Of a stretch of DNA of 64,000 nt, positions 25,001 to 36,571 are shown piece after piece. Position 1 is the stretch's first letter. Every line of letters begins with the position of its first letter. Under the pieces are notes generated by a model. The model was not told the origin of the DNA and did not search any database. It saw only the letters and a program-made list of their open reading frames with translations. A program made the translations under genes and the position numbers. Source of the DNA: Gordius sp. MW1 (taxonomy: Eukaryota; Nematomorpha; Gordioida; Gordea; Gordiidae); assembly GCA_964036665.1 (NCBI GenBank), contig OZ038529.1:21152060-21216059 (forward strand). The letters are read 5' to 3'.

Positions 25001-26776
25001 AATACCAGTTCAAAGTTTTTAGAGTGCGCTTGATTTGCCAACATACCAAAATGGCTCAAATATTATCCAATTATCGCCGATGATTTCACAGCAAGAAAAA
25101 GAGGTTTCACAATTTAATCAATGATTTTCTTTATTGACAAATTTTTTATCAATACATTTATTATAACTTAATAGTATGAATCCGTAGTCTGTGCTGTGTA
25201 TAAACACTTATTATCGTTTTTCTACGAGAAATGGGATGTATATAAGAACATTTGTATGCAAGTATGTCTCTCTCTCTGCCTTGTTGTGACGACTTTAAAA
25301 TAAGCTATTGTGAACTGGTATCCCTATTAACCAATAAATAAATATAATATGAACAAAATTCGATTAAGGATTTTTATACATCTCTGCCGTAATAATCGGT
25401 CATCATGGGTTACAATGAGAAATTGGCTAAAGTATTTAGTACGATTTTTAAGTTAATTTAATAAATACCCCCTCCCCCCCCCCCCCCAATGTAATATTTG
25501 CCGCTTCTGGGTTGGGTAGCCAGGATTAGAGAGTTCGTACGTATTAAACATTCCAATTATTATTTATTGCCTCGGTACGTCCGTAGAGTTCTGCAATAAT
25601 TTAGAGACATTATAAATTAAATTAAATCTCACCCCCCCCCCCCGCAAAATACCAATGAGTTCAGGAGACCGGTGGGGGTGGGAGCTTAGCAAAAAAAATG
25701 GAGGCACAAAAATCTTCTTATTCAGCGCACGAATCTATAGATTAGTGGAGGGAAAAAAATTTGTCACATGCCTTCGACAGGACTAATCTGATTTGCGACA
25801 TGGTCGAGTAGTGGAATTAATCGTATATAAACGAACTAATTTGACATTTTACCTCTGTCCCAGGCTCCCCGCTTGGTCAACATTATTAGTTAAGGCAGTG
25901 AAATATTGAGCAAAACGGTTTTAACCATATTAGTAGGCCTATAGCAATCGCTAAGTTTTCGCAATTTAACGTGCAAAATTTAATCGATTTGTTGTTGTTT
26001 TTTAATTAATAGTTTCTAAGGCTATATTTACAGAAAAACTCTTTTTATTTTGTCATTTTTTAACATAGTGAGGAATATTTTACATAGTGTTAAGTTAAAT
26101 GATAAACCCAATTACCTTTAAATTATTATTAGATTAGTTAATATGAAGTTATTATAGCAATCGGCCATTTAGCTTTTGATCTGAATAGACAACGTAGAGG
26201 CTATTACTTTGATTAATATTTAATCTGCAATTATATATAAGCTTCGCCTATTAAAATATATGAATTTAGGAATAATAGTAATCATTGCCCAGGCTAGTAA
26301 AATTATCCATTTTTAAAATGTTTTGTTTAATAATTTATGGAAAGACATTATTCTATTTTGAAAGGCTAATTGGTTGCAATAATTTTAATACAAACAACTT
26401 ACAATCAAATAACAGAAGGCATGGCGCAAATTAGATACAAAAACAAGTGTTACATTCAAAAACTCAATTGAAAAATATAATAACTTTAAATTGTTAAGCA
26501 ATTATAAATATTAATAAAACGATAAACTAAAAATATTTGTTGTTTTGCCGATACGTAATAAAATTTGAATGCAACTTTAAAAAAAATCGAAAAGCTTTCT
26601 AGCCGCTTTACAATCTAAACATTTTTTAATTACATAAAGACAAAAGTACATTATAAAAACATTTCATGCGAATTTTTATCCAAAACAATTTTTTTCACAT
26701 AGGGCAGAAATGCAATCGAAGACTTAACTAGAAGAATTAAAGAAAAAGAAAAAGTCACAGAGTTGTAGGCATTATG
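22086..26776. other. Intergenic, AT-rich
   Basis: No gene was recognised. There is a degraded GC-rich patch at 23215-23350 (GGCCC-type words, perhaps an old hAT), C tracts at 25467 and 25631, and a (TA)n stretch near 24743. Open frames are short, AT-biased and without domains. An undetected first exon of the downstream CARP gene could lie here. Confidence 0.5.
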
Positions 26777-27511
26777 TAGAGACCTACAAACTCACTTTTT
26801 TCAACCCGAACCGACCCGATCCAAAAAATTTTAACATATTCAACCCGAACCCGACCCTACCCGAAATCATTTTAAAACCCGAACCCGACCCAAAAGCCTT
26901 TAAATTTTTTAAAATCTCTCCCGAACGCGTTTCAAATTTCGGTATCCAACGCGAGAGTAAGAAAATTTGCGGTGTATAAAATTTTAGCGACAAATTATGT
27001 TCTATATATCAAACTAATTGATTCCACAGATTTTGATTAAATTTATTTGAATGATTTATTACAGTGATGTACAAATTTCGGTAGTACCTACATTAACGGG
27101 TCGCAATTGAGATATATAGTTTTACAAATGAACCATTTAATAAATTTAAACTTACCTTTATTTTGGTTTATGAAATATATTATTTAGTTTAAATTAATAA
27201 TGAACTACCCCATCACACTATTTAAATTCAATCTAAAAATGTTATTTTGTTGATATCTTTTACATTTCACGAGGCAAATTCAAATTTGCGTCCAAATAAC
27301 AATCAGATTTAAATAAACAAAAGAAATTTAATTCTGAATGAATGACTTTAATTATACATTTGGATTTAAAAATTAATTTAAAAGATATGTCCCGTGTATT
27401 TTGCAATGTAAGATTCCTAACAACTTTAAAACCCGATCCAATTCAAAAGCATTTTAAAATTTTCAACCCGAACCCGAGGCGATGGTTTCGGGTCACCCGT
27501 GCAGATCTCTA
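26777..27511. mobile_element. Non-autonomous hAT-like element (CCCGAACCCGAC type)
   Basis: Inverted ends TAGAGACCTACA and TGCAGATCTCTA. Arrays of AACCCGAACCCGACC-like words lie just inside both ends around an AT-rich core. The flanking 8-mers (GCATTATG, GCACCTGG) match only 4 of 8, so the insertion is old or an end is misplaced. Confidence 0.6.
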
Positions 27512-28416
27512 GCACCTGGTCCTAAGTTAACTACTGAATTCCACTATGAACTTCTAATTGAGCTTATTTCTACCATAATTACTTTAAAGTCAAATTATAT
27601 TTTGTCGCAAATCCAAATTTTTAATAAAATCAAAGATTTAGTTAAAAAAATAAGCCAATATCACAAGAACGAATTATATTTTGTAAATTTAAAAAACCAT
27701 AGCTTAGTAAAGGTATTGTAAAAGGTCTATGATTTTATATAAGAATTTTTAATAAGTTTTTTGCGAAAATGTAATTCTTTTTTGGCGAAATGTCTTTCAT
27801 TCTTTCAAAGGCAGTAATGGCGTTAAATTGTTATTAATCTTAAGACGACCTCATGGAGATTTCTAATTTTAACTTTATACTAGTTATTTAAATATTAACT
27901 TATAAATTTCAATTTTATTAATTTTTTCCCTTATATTAAACCTTCTTTAAGCATGTAATAATACAAATCGTGATTAAATCTTAACTACTCATTTACAGCT
28001 CCGATAGTCTACATATACATATAAAATTCTACGATCAATCAAAGCACAGTTATTTTTTATAATATATACAACATATAAGCAATTTGTGGTAAATCTGGGA
28101 TCAATTTATCCATCAGGCGACAATGGGAGCATAAAATCGGCGGGTGCCTTTTGTCCACAAAAGTATTCTGGTCAGGAGCGTGGCTGGCTTCCTACTGATA
28201 ATTTTTTTTGATGGCCTTAATGACACCATGACCTTATTTAATCCCTCTCCCCCTACACGCTGAGCTTGTAATTTTCTTGTCATCATCCTACGACAACTAA
28301 TTCATTTTGATTCTTCTTAAATATAAAAATTTTATTTTACGATAAAAAAAATATATTTTCATAAAATGAAGTATATGGATTTTTATACAAAAATCGTAAT
28401 TAGTATTATAAGTGAT

Positions 28417-28571
28417 CATGGGCGTAGCCAGCATTGGAATTAGAGGGGGGGGGGGCAAAATGATCATTATTTTAAATTTTGGCCACAATTATAATAAATT
28501 TATCAAATTTTTGGATTTATAGGGGGGCAGCCGCGCCTCCATTTCCCCCCCCCCTCTTGGCTACGCCCATG
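28417..28571. mobile_element. CATGGGCGTAGCCAG-family MITE, best-preserved copy
   Basis: Both ends read CATGGGCGTAGCCA(G/A). G tract at 28445 and C tract at 28545. It is 155 bp. Confidence 0.8.
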
Positions 28572-29383
28572 TCGGTATAATTGAGAAACATCTCTGAAAT
28601 CTAATTACTGAATTTTGTCAAAGAGTCTGAACATGTTAATTTATTGGCAAAAAAAGGTATCGGCAAAATTCCATTAAACATAAATTTGACCATAGGATTG
28701 GGGGGGATGATTATATAAGGAGTTGGAATTTGATTATTTTTTGAAATTTTAATTATAGTCTTGTTAGCTATATAAAAGAAATTTTTATGTCAAGAAGAGG
28801 ACAGCCGCCTTTCACTGTCTCCCCTTAGCTAAGGGGATGAGTTTTACCCCATAATTTTTATGGTGGAAAATAGATTTAGGTAATAATAATAAAATCAATA
28901 TAAAATAAACTCTTATTTATTGACCTTAAAATAGTTATATATACCGTTAGTTTTTCTCTTGCCATATATTTTATTTCATCGTAATCAACTTTTTGATGAA
29001 AGTATTTAAAATCCTCGTACCGCGGTCCGTCATTCTTTACTGTTTATTCTTAAGGCAAGGTATTTATTTAAGGCGTTTTTTCTTTCAATGTTATGCGATT
29101 AAAACATAGATGATCAAAATTAGCTAATTTGTCTTTAAATAATTATTTATTTTACTTTTTTATTCAAATAACCAATTTAAAATTCATAATTTTGAGGCTT
29201 TGTAAATGTAAATGTCTCGGCGATCTCAAGCAATTATTAAGACCCACTAAATCTCAGTGTAGTTCAAAAACGCCTATTTAATACCGCTCTATAAAAACCC
29301 TAAGCTTTAATATTTTATTATTATGAACTAATTACTATGCAACAATTGACTGCAAACTAACTAATAAATGCTGAAATGTAGAT
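28572..29383. other. AT-rich spacer
   Basis: No gene was recognised between the MITE and the hAT element. Confidence 0.5.
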
Positions 29384-29997
29384 TAGAGGTGTGCACCGAT
29401 CCGCGGGGTTTTTGAAAATTTTATATCCATCTTATCCGATCCGAGTTTTATAAAATCTAAATCCGATCGGATCCAAGTTTTTTAAAATCTAAATCCGATC
29501 CGATCCGATCCAAAATTTTTAAATTAAAATTTTATGAACAGAACTTTATAATGATGATTAAATTCAATATAAATAAAAATAAGGTATAGCAATTTTAGTA
29601 GACCCGAAATAAATATAAAATTTTATTTGACTAATTCCACATTATCATATAAAATTAATAAAGAATCTAAATTTTATGGTTTAATTCGCGTTCTTCTTTC
29701 TTCTAATGTTCTTCCAGCCACCGAGAAATTTCTTTTCGAAGTGGTAGAGGTAGCATGTATAGCTAAAACCTTATTTGCCAGCTTATACAGCCTTGGCAGG
29801 ACTGTTTGATATGAAACCCACCATTCAGCAAATCTTTTATAGAATCATATTTGCAATCTTTATTTCAAAGATAATTATGAAAAGGTATACTAAAAAATTA
29901 ATTTAATTAATTAGAACTTATTATTGTTTATTTTAAATTTGAAAATCCTATCCGATCGGATCGGATGTCGGATCGGATTGATCCGTGCACACCTCTA
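29384..29997. mobile_element. Non-autonomous hAT element (GATCCGATCC type)
   Basis: Inverted ends TAGAGGTGTGCAC and GTGCACACCTCTA, a classic hAT terminus. The flanks ATGTAGAT and ATGGAGAC match 6 of 8. Arrays of GATCCGATCCGATCC words lie inside each end. It is 614 bp with no transposase domain. Confidence 0.85.
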
Positions 29998-31083
29998 ATG
30001 GAGACAACCCACAAAAACGTTTTTTACGCTTCAATTAAATAATAAATTTTCACACATTATTATTTTGAAAGTCATTATTCACATATTGTAATAAATATAA
30101 TGCGAAAAACCCAATCCAGCCTGAGTATAAACCTGTACTCCGACAAAGAAAAAACACGCTTTGACTTAAATATTTCAGGTCTAACTTTATAAATTCAAGA
30201 TTTTGAAGTTTTTAAACACAAATTTATGATTTAAGGTTCACGAATTTTAGAAATTCAGCATTTGCTCGAGTTAAGCTAAAAAAACACTTCTACAAAGGTA
30301 TAAAAGGATCTTACTAATTCTCATCTAGATTATTAATAATACAACAATGTTAAATTATAATTTGATTTATTAAACAATTTTTAAAGTATTCACTCACAAC
30401 TAAAAACTAATTTCTGCCATATTCCACTATCTAAAATTATTTTTCCCATGTTTACACTGCTTTATATGATCGAAATCTTATAATATTTTAACTTAAAGTC
30501 AAAAAAATTGATAAAATGCGTGAACGAACCAAAAACATCAAAGAAAATTGCATAGTTTAAAGTGATAATAGCTTATGTTAGTTTTGGGTTGGGAACTTTA
30601 TTAAATTGGCTATCGTAAAATTTAATTTAATGTCAAATTTTTATGAACATTTTCATGACTTTTACGTAAAAGGGTAATATAATCTTTTATTTGCTCGCTC
30701 GCTCGCTCGACTACTTCGCTAATAAACAAGTCTCATTTTATGTCAAATGGGGGTCAATATGACCCATGGTGAGTGGATAACCAGAATTGCAATTTTATCA
30801 TATATTATTCGGGAGTATTTTTTGAAGAAAATAATCGTTTTTCTATACTAATAACAAAAGTTAGGGTATTTTAATAAAATATTTACCAATATAGTTAATT
30901 AAATATATTCTTTGATTTAACAAAAAAAATGCCTTTATACGAGATTGAATTTGTGTGTCTTTATTAAATTTGAAAAGACTTATAAACCTAATTAAATCCA
31001 TAATAATCATATTATAAATAAATAATAAATATTCGATTTTTAAATATTGCTCCACAGATATATTATTTAATTATGTTCTGCAG
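29998..31083. other. AT-rich spacer upstream of CARP
   Basis: No exon was recognised. A short GCTC tetranucleotide run lies at about 30692-30708. The CARP signal-peptide exon should be somewhere upstream. Confidence 0.45.
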
Positions 31084-34000
31084 GGACAGGTGCTTCCAGT
31101 TGGGAAGAGTGGTGGACCTATGAAGGCTTTTCAGGTTTAAGCCCTTAATATTTAATTTAAATATAAAACGGGTTTTTTTCACTTAGGAGCTGATTATTGG
31201 GGTCTTGTTAATCCAGAATGGAATTTTTGTTCCAAAGGAAAATACCAATCACCCGTCGACATAGATCTCGGCACATTATTGTACGATCCAAAGCTAACTG
31301 CCCTCAAATACGCTTCAAAAGAAGTATTGTTAGAAATTCATTTTTACAACCTATTTATATTAATTGCCAAATTAATGTTTTAAACATAATTTAATATTTA
31401 AAGTTTGGAAGTTATAATATTCACATCAATTGCTTCGCTTAGTTCTCAGTTTAGCTATAATAATTTATGGAAAACGTATTGACGTATATTTTTTGCATTT
31501 TTTTTATAAATTAGGGTATCACCCGTATAACAAATACAACTCCTTGTGTTAAAACGTTTCGCTAATAATTGTATATTATTACTTTACGGGACTGTATTCC
31601 AGAGGTCAGATTTGTTAGGAATTTTCTGCCCGAACCCGGCCCGGTTCAATTCTCTAACCTCATTGCCCGCCCGAGCCCGCCCGAACCCTTCTGGTGTCCG
31701 CCCGAGCCCGCCCGAAACATTAATGCTGCCCGAAATGCCCGGCCCGAAATATTAAATTTGCCTGTGTTAGGCACGAAATTTTGCGATCTAATATTCTTTC
31801 AATATTTAAAAGTCGAATGATTTTTTCAAAAGAAACTTTTGTACTTTAATTTTAATCTTAATTGGTCAAAATACGTAGTATTTGGTCTTCCTAAAATATT
31901 TGAGCTTAGCGATAGCGATGAGTGATAAGGGAATAATAAAGGCGAATTGGAGAAGCCTTGTTAAATCATTTGTTAAAAAATTAAATGATATTAGAATGAA
32001 ATTTAACACTTTCAGGCGTTGTATCAATTTGGGCGTGACGATTTTGAACTATGTATAGACGGCACATGCGAATCACGAACAATGAAAGGGCTGCATAAAT
32101 ATAAATATTTTAATCCTTTCCATAACCTAGCTAGGGACTTGATGGAAATAAAGGGGTTCTGGCAAAAATTGTAAAAATAACTTGGGGACGGAAGATTTTT
32201 TAGCATTTTCATATGCAATTTAATGAAAAGTAACAAAAAAATACATCTAAAAAATCTCATTAAGCCCGAATTGCCCGAATCCTATCTTCTTCGTGCCCGC
32301 CCGAGCCCGCCCGAAAATAAAAATTTAAGACAGTTGCCCGGCCCGACCCGGCCCACGGGCCGGGCCGGGCCGGGCAATCTGATCTCTGCTGTATTCTAGT
32401 TTTGTTAAATCGGCTGGGTTTAGTTTGGTCGACATTTGGTTTTAGTCGACTAAACCTAAACGGACCAAAGATTTTGTGGCCCAATTTTCTTAGGCGACCA
32501 CTAGACTTGGTCGAAATTTTAAAGACAGACCAGAGCCGCCCGTTAGGCTTAGTTAAACCCGAGGTTGACCAAACAAAACCCATCCGTTTTCACAACACTA
32601 CTCTATTCACACTTTAATATCTTGAAATCCAAGCTTAATATTCACTGTAGGCATTGAAGTTTATGACATAGTTATAAAAAGGAAGTTTTTACGAACTCTT
32701 CTCCTGCCAATGTATTATAGTTATTAATGTAACTTTAGATGGAGTTAATGTTGCAGAACGACGGTCATCACGTAAAAATGATACCGTCTAATTCAACACT
32801 CCCAACTTCTGCTACACAAATATGGTCGGGTCCGCTTCAATACCGCTACAGCTTTTCAAACATGATATTACATTACGGTTCAAACGATGAACAGGGATCA
32901 GAACACACTCTAAACGGGCAATCATACCCAGCTGAAGTATATTTTTAACGGCCATTAAAAAATTTAAATATTAAATAAGTTTAACAATAAAATTATTAAT
33001 TTATCAATAATATGGTTTTAAGGTAATAGATATTCAGTAGACGCTTTTCATGACTAAACGTTGTAGTGGTTTTTAATTTGCCTTATGTATATTGACATAT
33101 TTTTTGGCAACTTTTATCTGAATTTTTTGTAATTTTGGAATTTTATAAATAAGCGAATTATTTGCCATGTAATTTCTAACATTAAAAAATTTATTTTATA
33201 TAGTATATAGTAATCAACTAATTTGCTTTTTGAATCCAAGAAAATTCCTAATTTAAAAATAGAAATTTCCTCTGTAAGCCTTTTTCTTGAGCATTTATAA
33301 AAAAAAAGTTTTTCACCTTTTCGCCGTTTCCCCTTGGCTGATCCCATTAATATTTATATAATGTTTTATGAAGCTCCAATTATACTTTTACAACTCCGAT
33401 CTTTACGCCAATTATTCACAAGCCATTAATTCTATCCATGGCATAGCAGGGATCGTGATTTTTATAAAGGTAAATAAATCGTCGTACTTGTTATTCTTTT
33501 GCCTTATAATTTAGTTTAATGCTTCTTTTTCTTAAAAAGCAAACTTTTATAATAAATTTAAGGTTTTATATAAGATAACTAACATAAAATGGTTTATTTT
33601 TCAGGAATGTTTTGTGCGAAAAAAACTATTGATTTTTGATTTACTTTAGGTTATGCATTATTTCATTGTATAATTTAGATATTTAATGAAACTTCGACGG
33701 AATTGAAAGATATTTTCAATGAATCATTAGAGAAACTAGAATTTAAAGGTTTGTTAAAATGAGTGATATATTTTACCTGTTAAAGGTTCGAAAATTAATA
33801 TCGAAAAATATAATTTAGCCAAATTATTACAAAATTTGGTAGAATATATCACTTACCAAGGTTCAATAACGTATCCACATTGCCAAGAATCTGTTATTTG
33901 GCTTATTATGAATCGTCCTTTATATATTACGAACATTTTGGTAAGTAAATTCTGAATTTTTTTTAACTGAACTTAATTTTGCTAAACAGTATTTTATAAA

Positions 34001-34619
34001 ATTTCCTTAATATCTAGATTTTATTGAGCTATAAAATCTTATGAATAATTCTATAATATTGAATTTAGCCTGGTACTTCTTTGCAAATTTTCTTTAAAGC
34101 TTGCTTTAAGCTATGTTTTAATTCTTGGTCAATTTTTATAAAGTAAGTTTTAGGCAACGATTTGACACACATATACATAAAAAAAATTAAATTTTTAATT
34201 ATTTGGACGAAAGTTTAGTTTATAAGTTTATTTAGATGAAATATTTTCGTAAGCTAAAACGAAATCTAGAAGGTGAGCCAAAAATTTTGTTAGAAAATAA
34301 TTTTCGATCTCCGATGCCGCCCAATGGCCGCGCCTTTTTAACAAATATCAAATACCAAGTAAGCATTATGAAAAGAGATTTTAAACATTATAAAACTTAT
34401 TGAAGTGTTTAAAATTGTTATAAAAGTTAGAAATGATTTAAATTTTTTTGACTTTAATTATGTGATATCAAAAATTCAGATGTTTTTTAAATTTATTGAA
34501 TGCAGCTCGACGAAAAATGCCAACCACTTACCACAATGGCCACTTATCAATGTAGTATTACATTTATTTATGTTTTGTTTAAATCCACCATATTAAAAAG
34601 GTTTAAGCAATTTTTTTAA
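31084..34619 (+). CDS. Carbonic-anhydrase-related protein, CA10/CARP-A group (8 exons, 5' partial)
   Basis: Secreted carbonic-anhydrase fold that lacks CO2 hydration; vertebrate CA10/11 bind neurexins. Exons: 31084-31134, 31187-31323, 32739-32936, 33374-33469, 33679-33748, 33786-33940, 34236-34358, 34506-34619 (313 aa plus stop; phases all join). Key segments: EEWWTYEGFSGADYWGLVNP, GKYQSPVDIDLG, NMILHYGSNDEQGSEHTLNG, AELQLYFYN, ITYQGSITYPHCQESVIW, MNRPLYIT, NFRSPMPPNGRAFLTNIKY. Of the three zinc histidines, the first is I (in MILHYG) and the third is Q (AELQ), as in other acatalytic family members. The first listed exon starts in mid codon, so a signal-peptide exon lies upstream and was not found. 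The intron between 31323 and 32739 holds two hAT insertions. Confidence 0.9.
31600..32388. mobile_element. Non-autonomous hAT element (CCCGCCCGAGCCCG type)
   Basis: Ends CAGAGGTCAGATT and AATCTGATCTCTG. A perfect 8-bp duplication CTGTATTC stands at 31592-31599 and 32389-32396. GC-rich arrays of CCCGCCCGAGCCCG words lie just inside both ends, and the core is AT-rich. It is 789 bp and lies in a CARP intron. Confidence 0.92.
32397..32600. mobile_element. hAT-like short element, TAGTGTTG family
   Basis: Starts TAGTTTTGTTAAATCGGC and ends ACAACACTA. The flanks are CTGTATTC (shared with the neighbouring element) and CTCTATTC, matching 7 of 8. It is 204 bp. Confidence 0.82.
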
Positions 34620-35533
34620 TTAAGGTAATCCGGTTTTTTACTTATGGCTCTTGCGTTTAGATTTAACAAACTTACAGGATCTTTAAAATAAATTAGAAAA
34701 ATTCAAGATTTTTTTAAACTCCTTTTATAAAGATTTTACGATTTTTAATAAATTACTCCTCTAAGATTATTTGATACAGAACGAATTGTAAAAATAATCT
34801 TCTTAAATGATTTAAAACTTACCTTTAATTATCTTCATCATAAATTATTTTTTTGCTATTTGGAAATTCGCAGTGAACACTTAAAGCTAAAATTAGGATT
34901 AAGCAAATATTACCTCCGAATCAGTTACAATCATCATCAATTTATCAGTAATCATAACCTATGTATTATATGTAACGATAGTATTCCCAAATATAATGTT
35001 ATATAATAATATTTTAGTCATTTATCAATAAAACATCTAGATTTTTATAAATTCTCCAAGTATTTTGATGATGGATATAATATAGAAAATTGCAAGCGAT
35101 TAATTCCCAAATTCTTAAATACCTATCTCGGACCTAGTTTCCTTAGTAATAAACTAAACCTTGTTTATTACTAATCATAGATACGCCATCGCCAATTTTA
35201 GCATCCTAAGTTAGGGATTATCTTAATATCGGATTCAGATTCAAATGGCGCGAATCTTTATCAAATATCCGCTTCAATTTCATGTGTCAAAAAACTCGGT
35301 CGTAATTATTAATATTTTGTTTTTTGATAGTTAATAACGTTTTTTTTTGCTTATTTCAACTCTTGAGATTAATCGCTGTTATGTTAGCAGTCTGAAATGT
35401 AAATCTACTGTGAATTCGAAGTTAAGACACGGCTATGTTATAACTCGTACAACGATTTTTGCCGCGCAGCAAAATCCGATATTAAGAAGCCCTTAGGCTT
35501 AATGTATAGAAGTTTCAATATTTTTTATAACGT
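34620..35533. other. Spacer between CARP and the Ly6 gene
   Basis: AT-rich 3' flank of two converging genes. Candidate AATAAA words for CARP lie near 34687 and 34748. No further gene was seen. Confidence 0.5.
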
Positions 35534-35539
35534 TTTATT
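35534..35539 (-). promoter_or_regulatory. Likely poly(A) signal of the Ly6 gene
   Basis: AATAAA on the minus strand, 82 nt past the stop codon. Confidence 0.5.
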
Positions 35540-35620
35540 GCAAAGACGCAAATAATTATATAAAATTTAACACGAAACAAAAAACGAAAGAGTATATATT
35601 GAAAATTGTATAAAATGCGG

Positions 35621-36571
35621 TTATATAACGAGAAACGCGACAAAAATAGAAATCCAAATGGATACAATACATTTTGTCCAGCTTAATATAATCTCAGAGT
35701 GTCCACTACTATCAGCATCGGTACTATTATGTCCTCCACTGGCTAAAGCCCCTTCAGGATTAGCAACAGTTTCTTCTTTAGGAGCTGTTACAAGTGGAGC
35801 AATTGAAGTTGGACCGTGAACGAGCTTATTTTCCGTATCAAAAATCGGCAGCGAGAACGGGTTTAATTTGGTTATGTTATTACATAATTCAGTGGCACAA
35901 GTATGATAACAAACTAATTGTTGCCCGTCGTAAGCACGAACACATTTATTGCCGAAATCTTTGTTTTCACACCCACGAGACACGAATGTTATAACGTCTT
36001 AAAAACAAAAATTTTGTAAATTTTTGTGCAATGTGAAGTTAATTTTGTAAACGATTTAAAGTGAAAATATGTTTTATGTTTAATAATGTATCATTTCTTA
36101 AAGATGTTAAGATGAGGTAATTTAAAGAAAATTTAATATTTCTTGTTAGGTTTTAGTTAATACGTTCTATTATTATTAATCGTTATAAAAATGGCTATTT
36201 CTAAAATGGGATGACGTTTTTTTAAGTTAATAAATGAATATTTTCAATAATATAAAGAAAAAGAAAATTATTAAGTGTTTATCATAGGTTTCATAAAAAA
36301 TCTGATATAATTAAATGAAAGTTGATTCTATATACCTTATCTTGTAAAGCAATTAACAATGTAAAGATTTAACCCTTCCAAAAATCAAATATAAATTTAA
36401 TAAGTTTACTATCGATTAAATTCCATTGACTATAGCAAAATTTCCGTCTGCAAGCTAACTTTACCGGTCCCACATCTACTGTTATTGGATCCTTTTCACA
36501 TTTTGAATCTGGCCTATTATCCGAGCATATATAACATAAACGAGTTTCATCCTCTAGATTTACGGTACTAT
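35621..36571 (-). CDS. Ly6/uPAR-fold, probably GPI-anchored protein (two exons, 5' partial)
   Basis: Minus-strand exons 36571-36410 and 35997-35621; both junctions leave one plus two bases, which join as an Asn codon. The reading is RLCYICSDNRPDSKCEKDP, then KLACRRKFCYSQWNLI, FVSRGCENKDFGNKCV, QQLVCYHTCATELCNN. The CxxC start, the SRGC in the middle and the CCxxxxCNN-like close (here CYHTCATELCNN) define the three-finger Ly6/uPAR domain. A Ser/Thr/Gly linker with an NST glycosylation site follows. The end is hydrophobic (CIVSIWISIFVAFLVI), as expected for a GPI attachment signal. Insect relatives regulate channels or septate junctions, but the specific role is unknown. The exon encoding the signal peptide lies upstream and was not found. 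Confidence 0.82.

Noticed and set aside
31546..32583. Several proline- and arginine-rich open frames
   Set aside because: They come from the GC-rich motif arrays of the 31600 hAT element.
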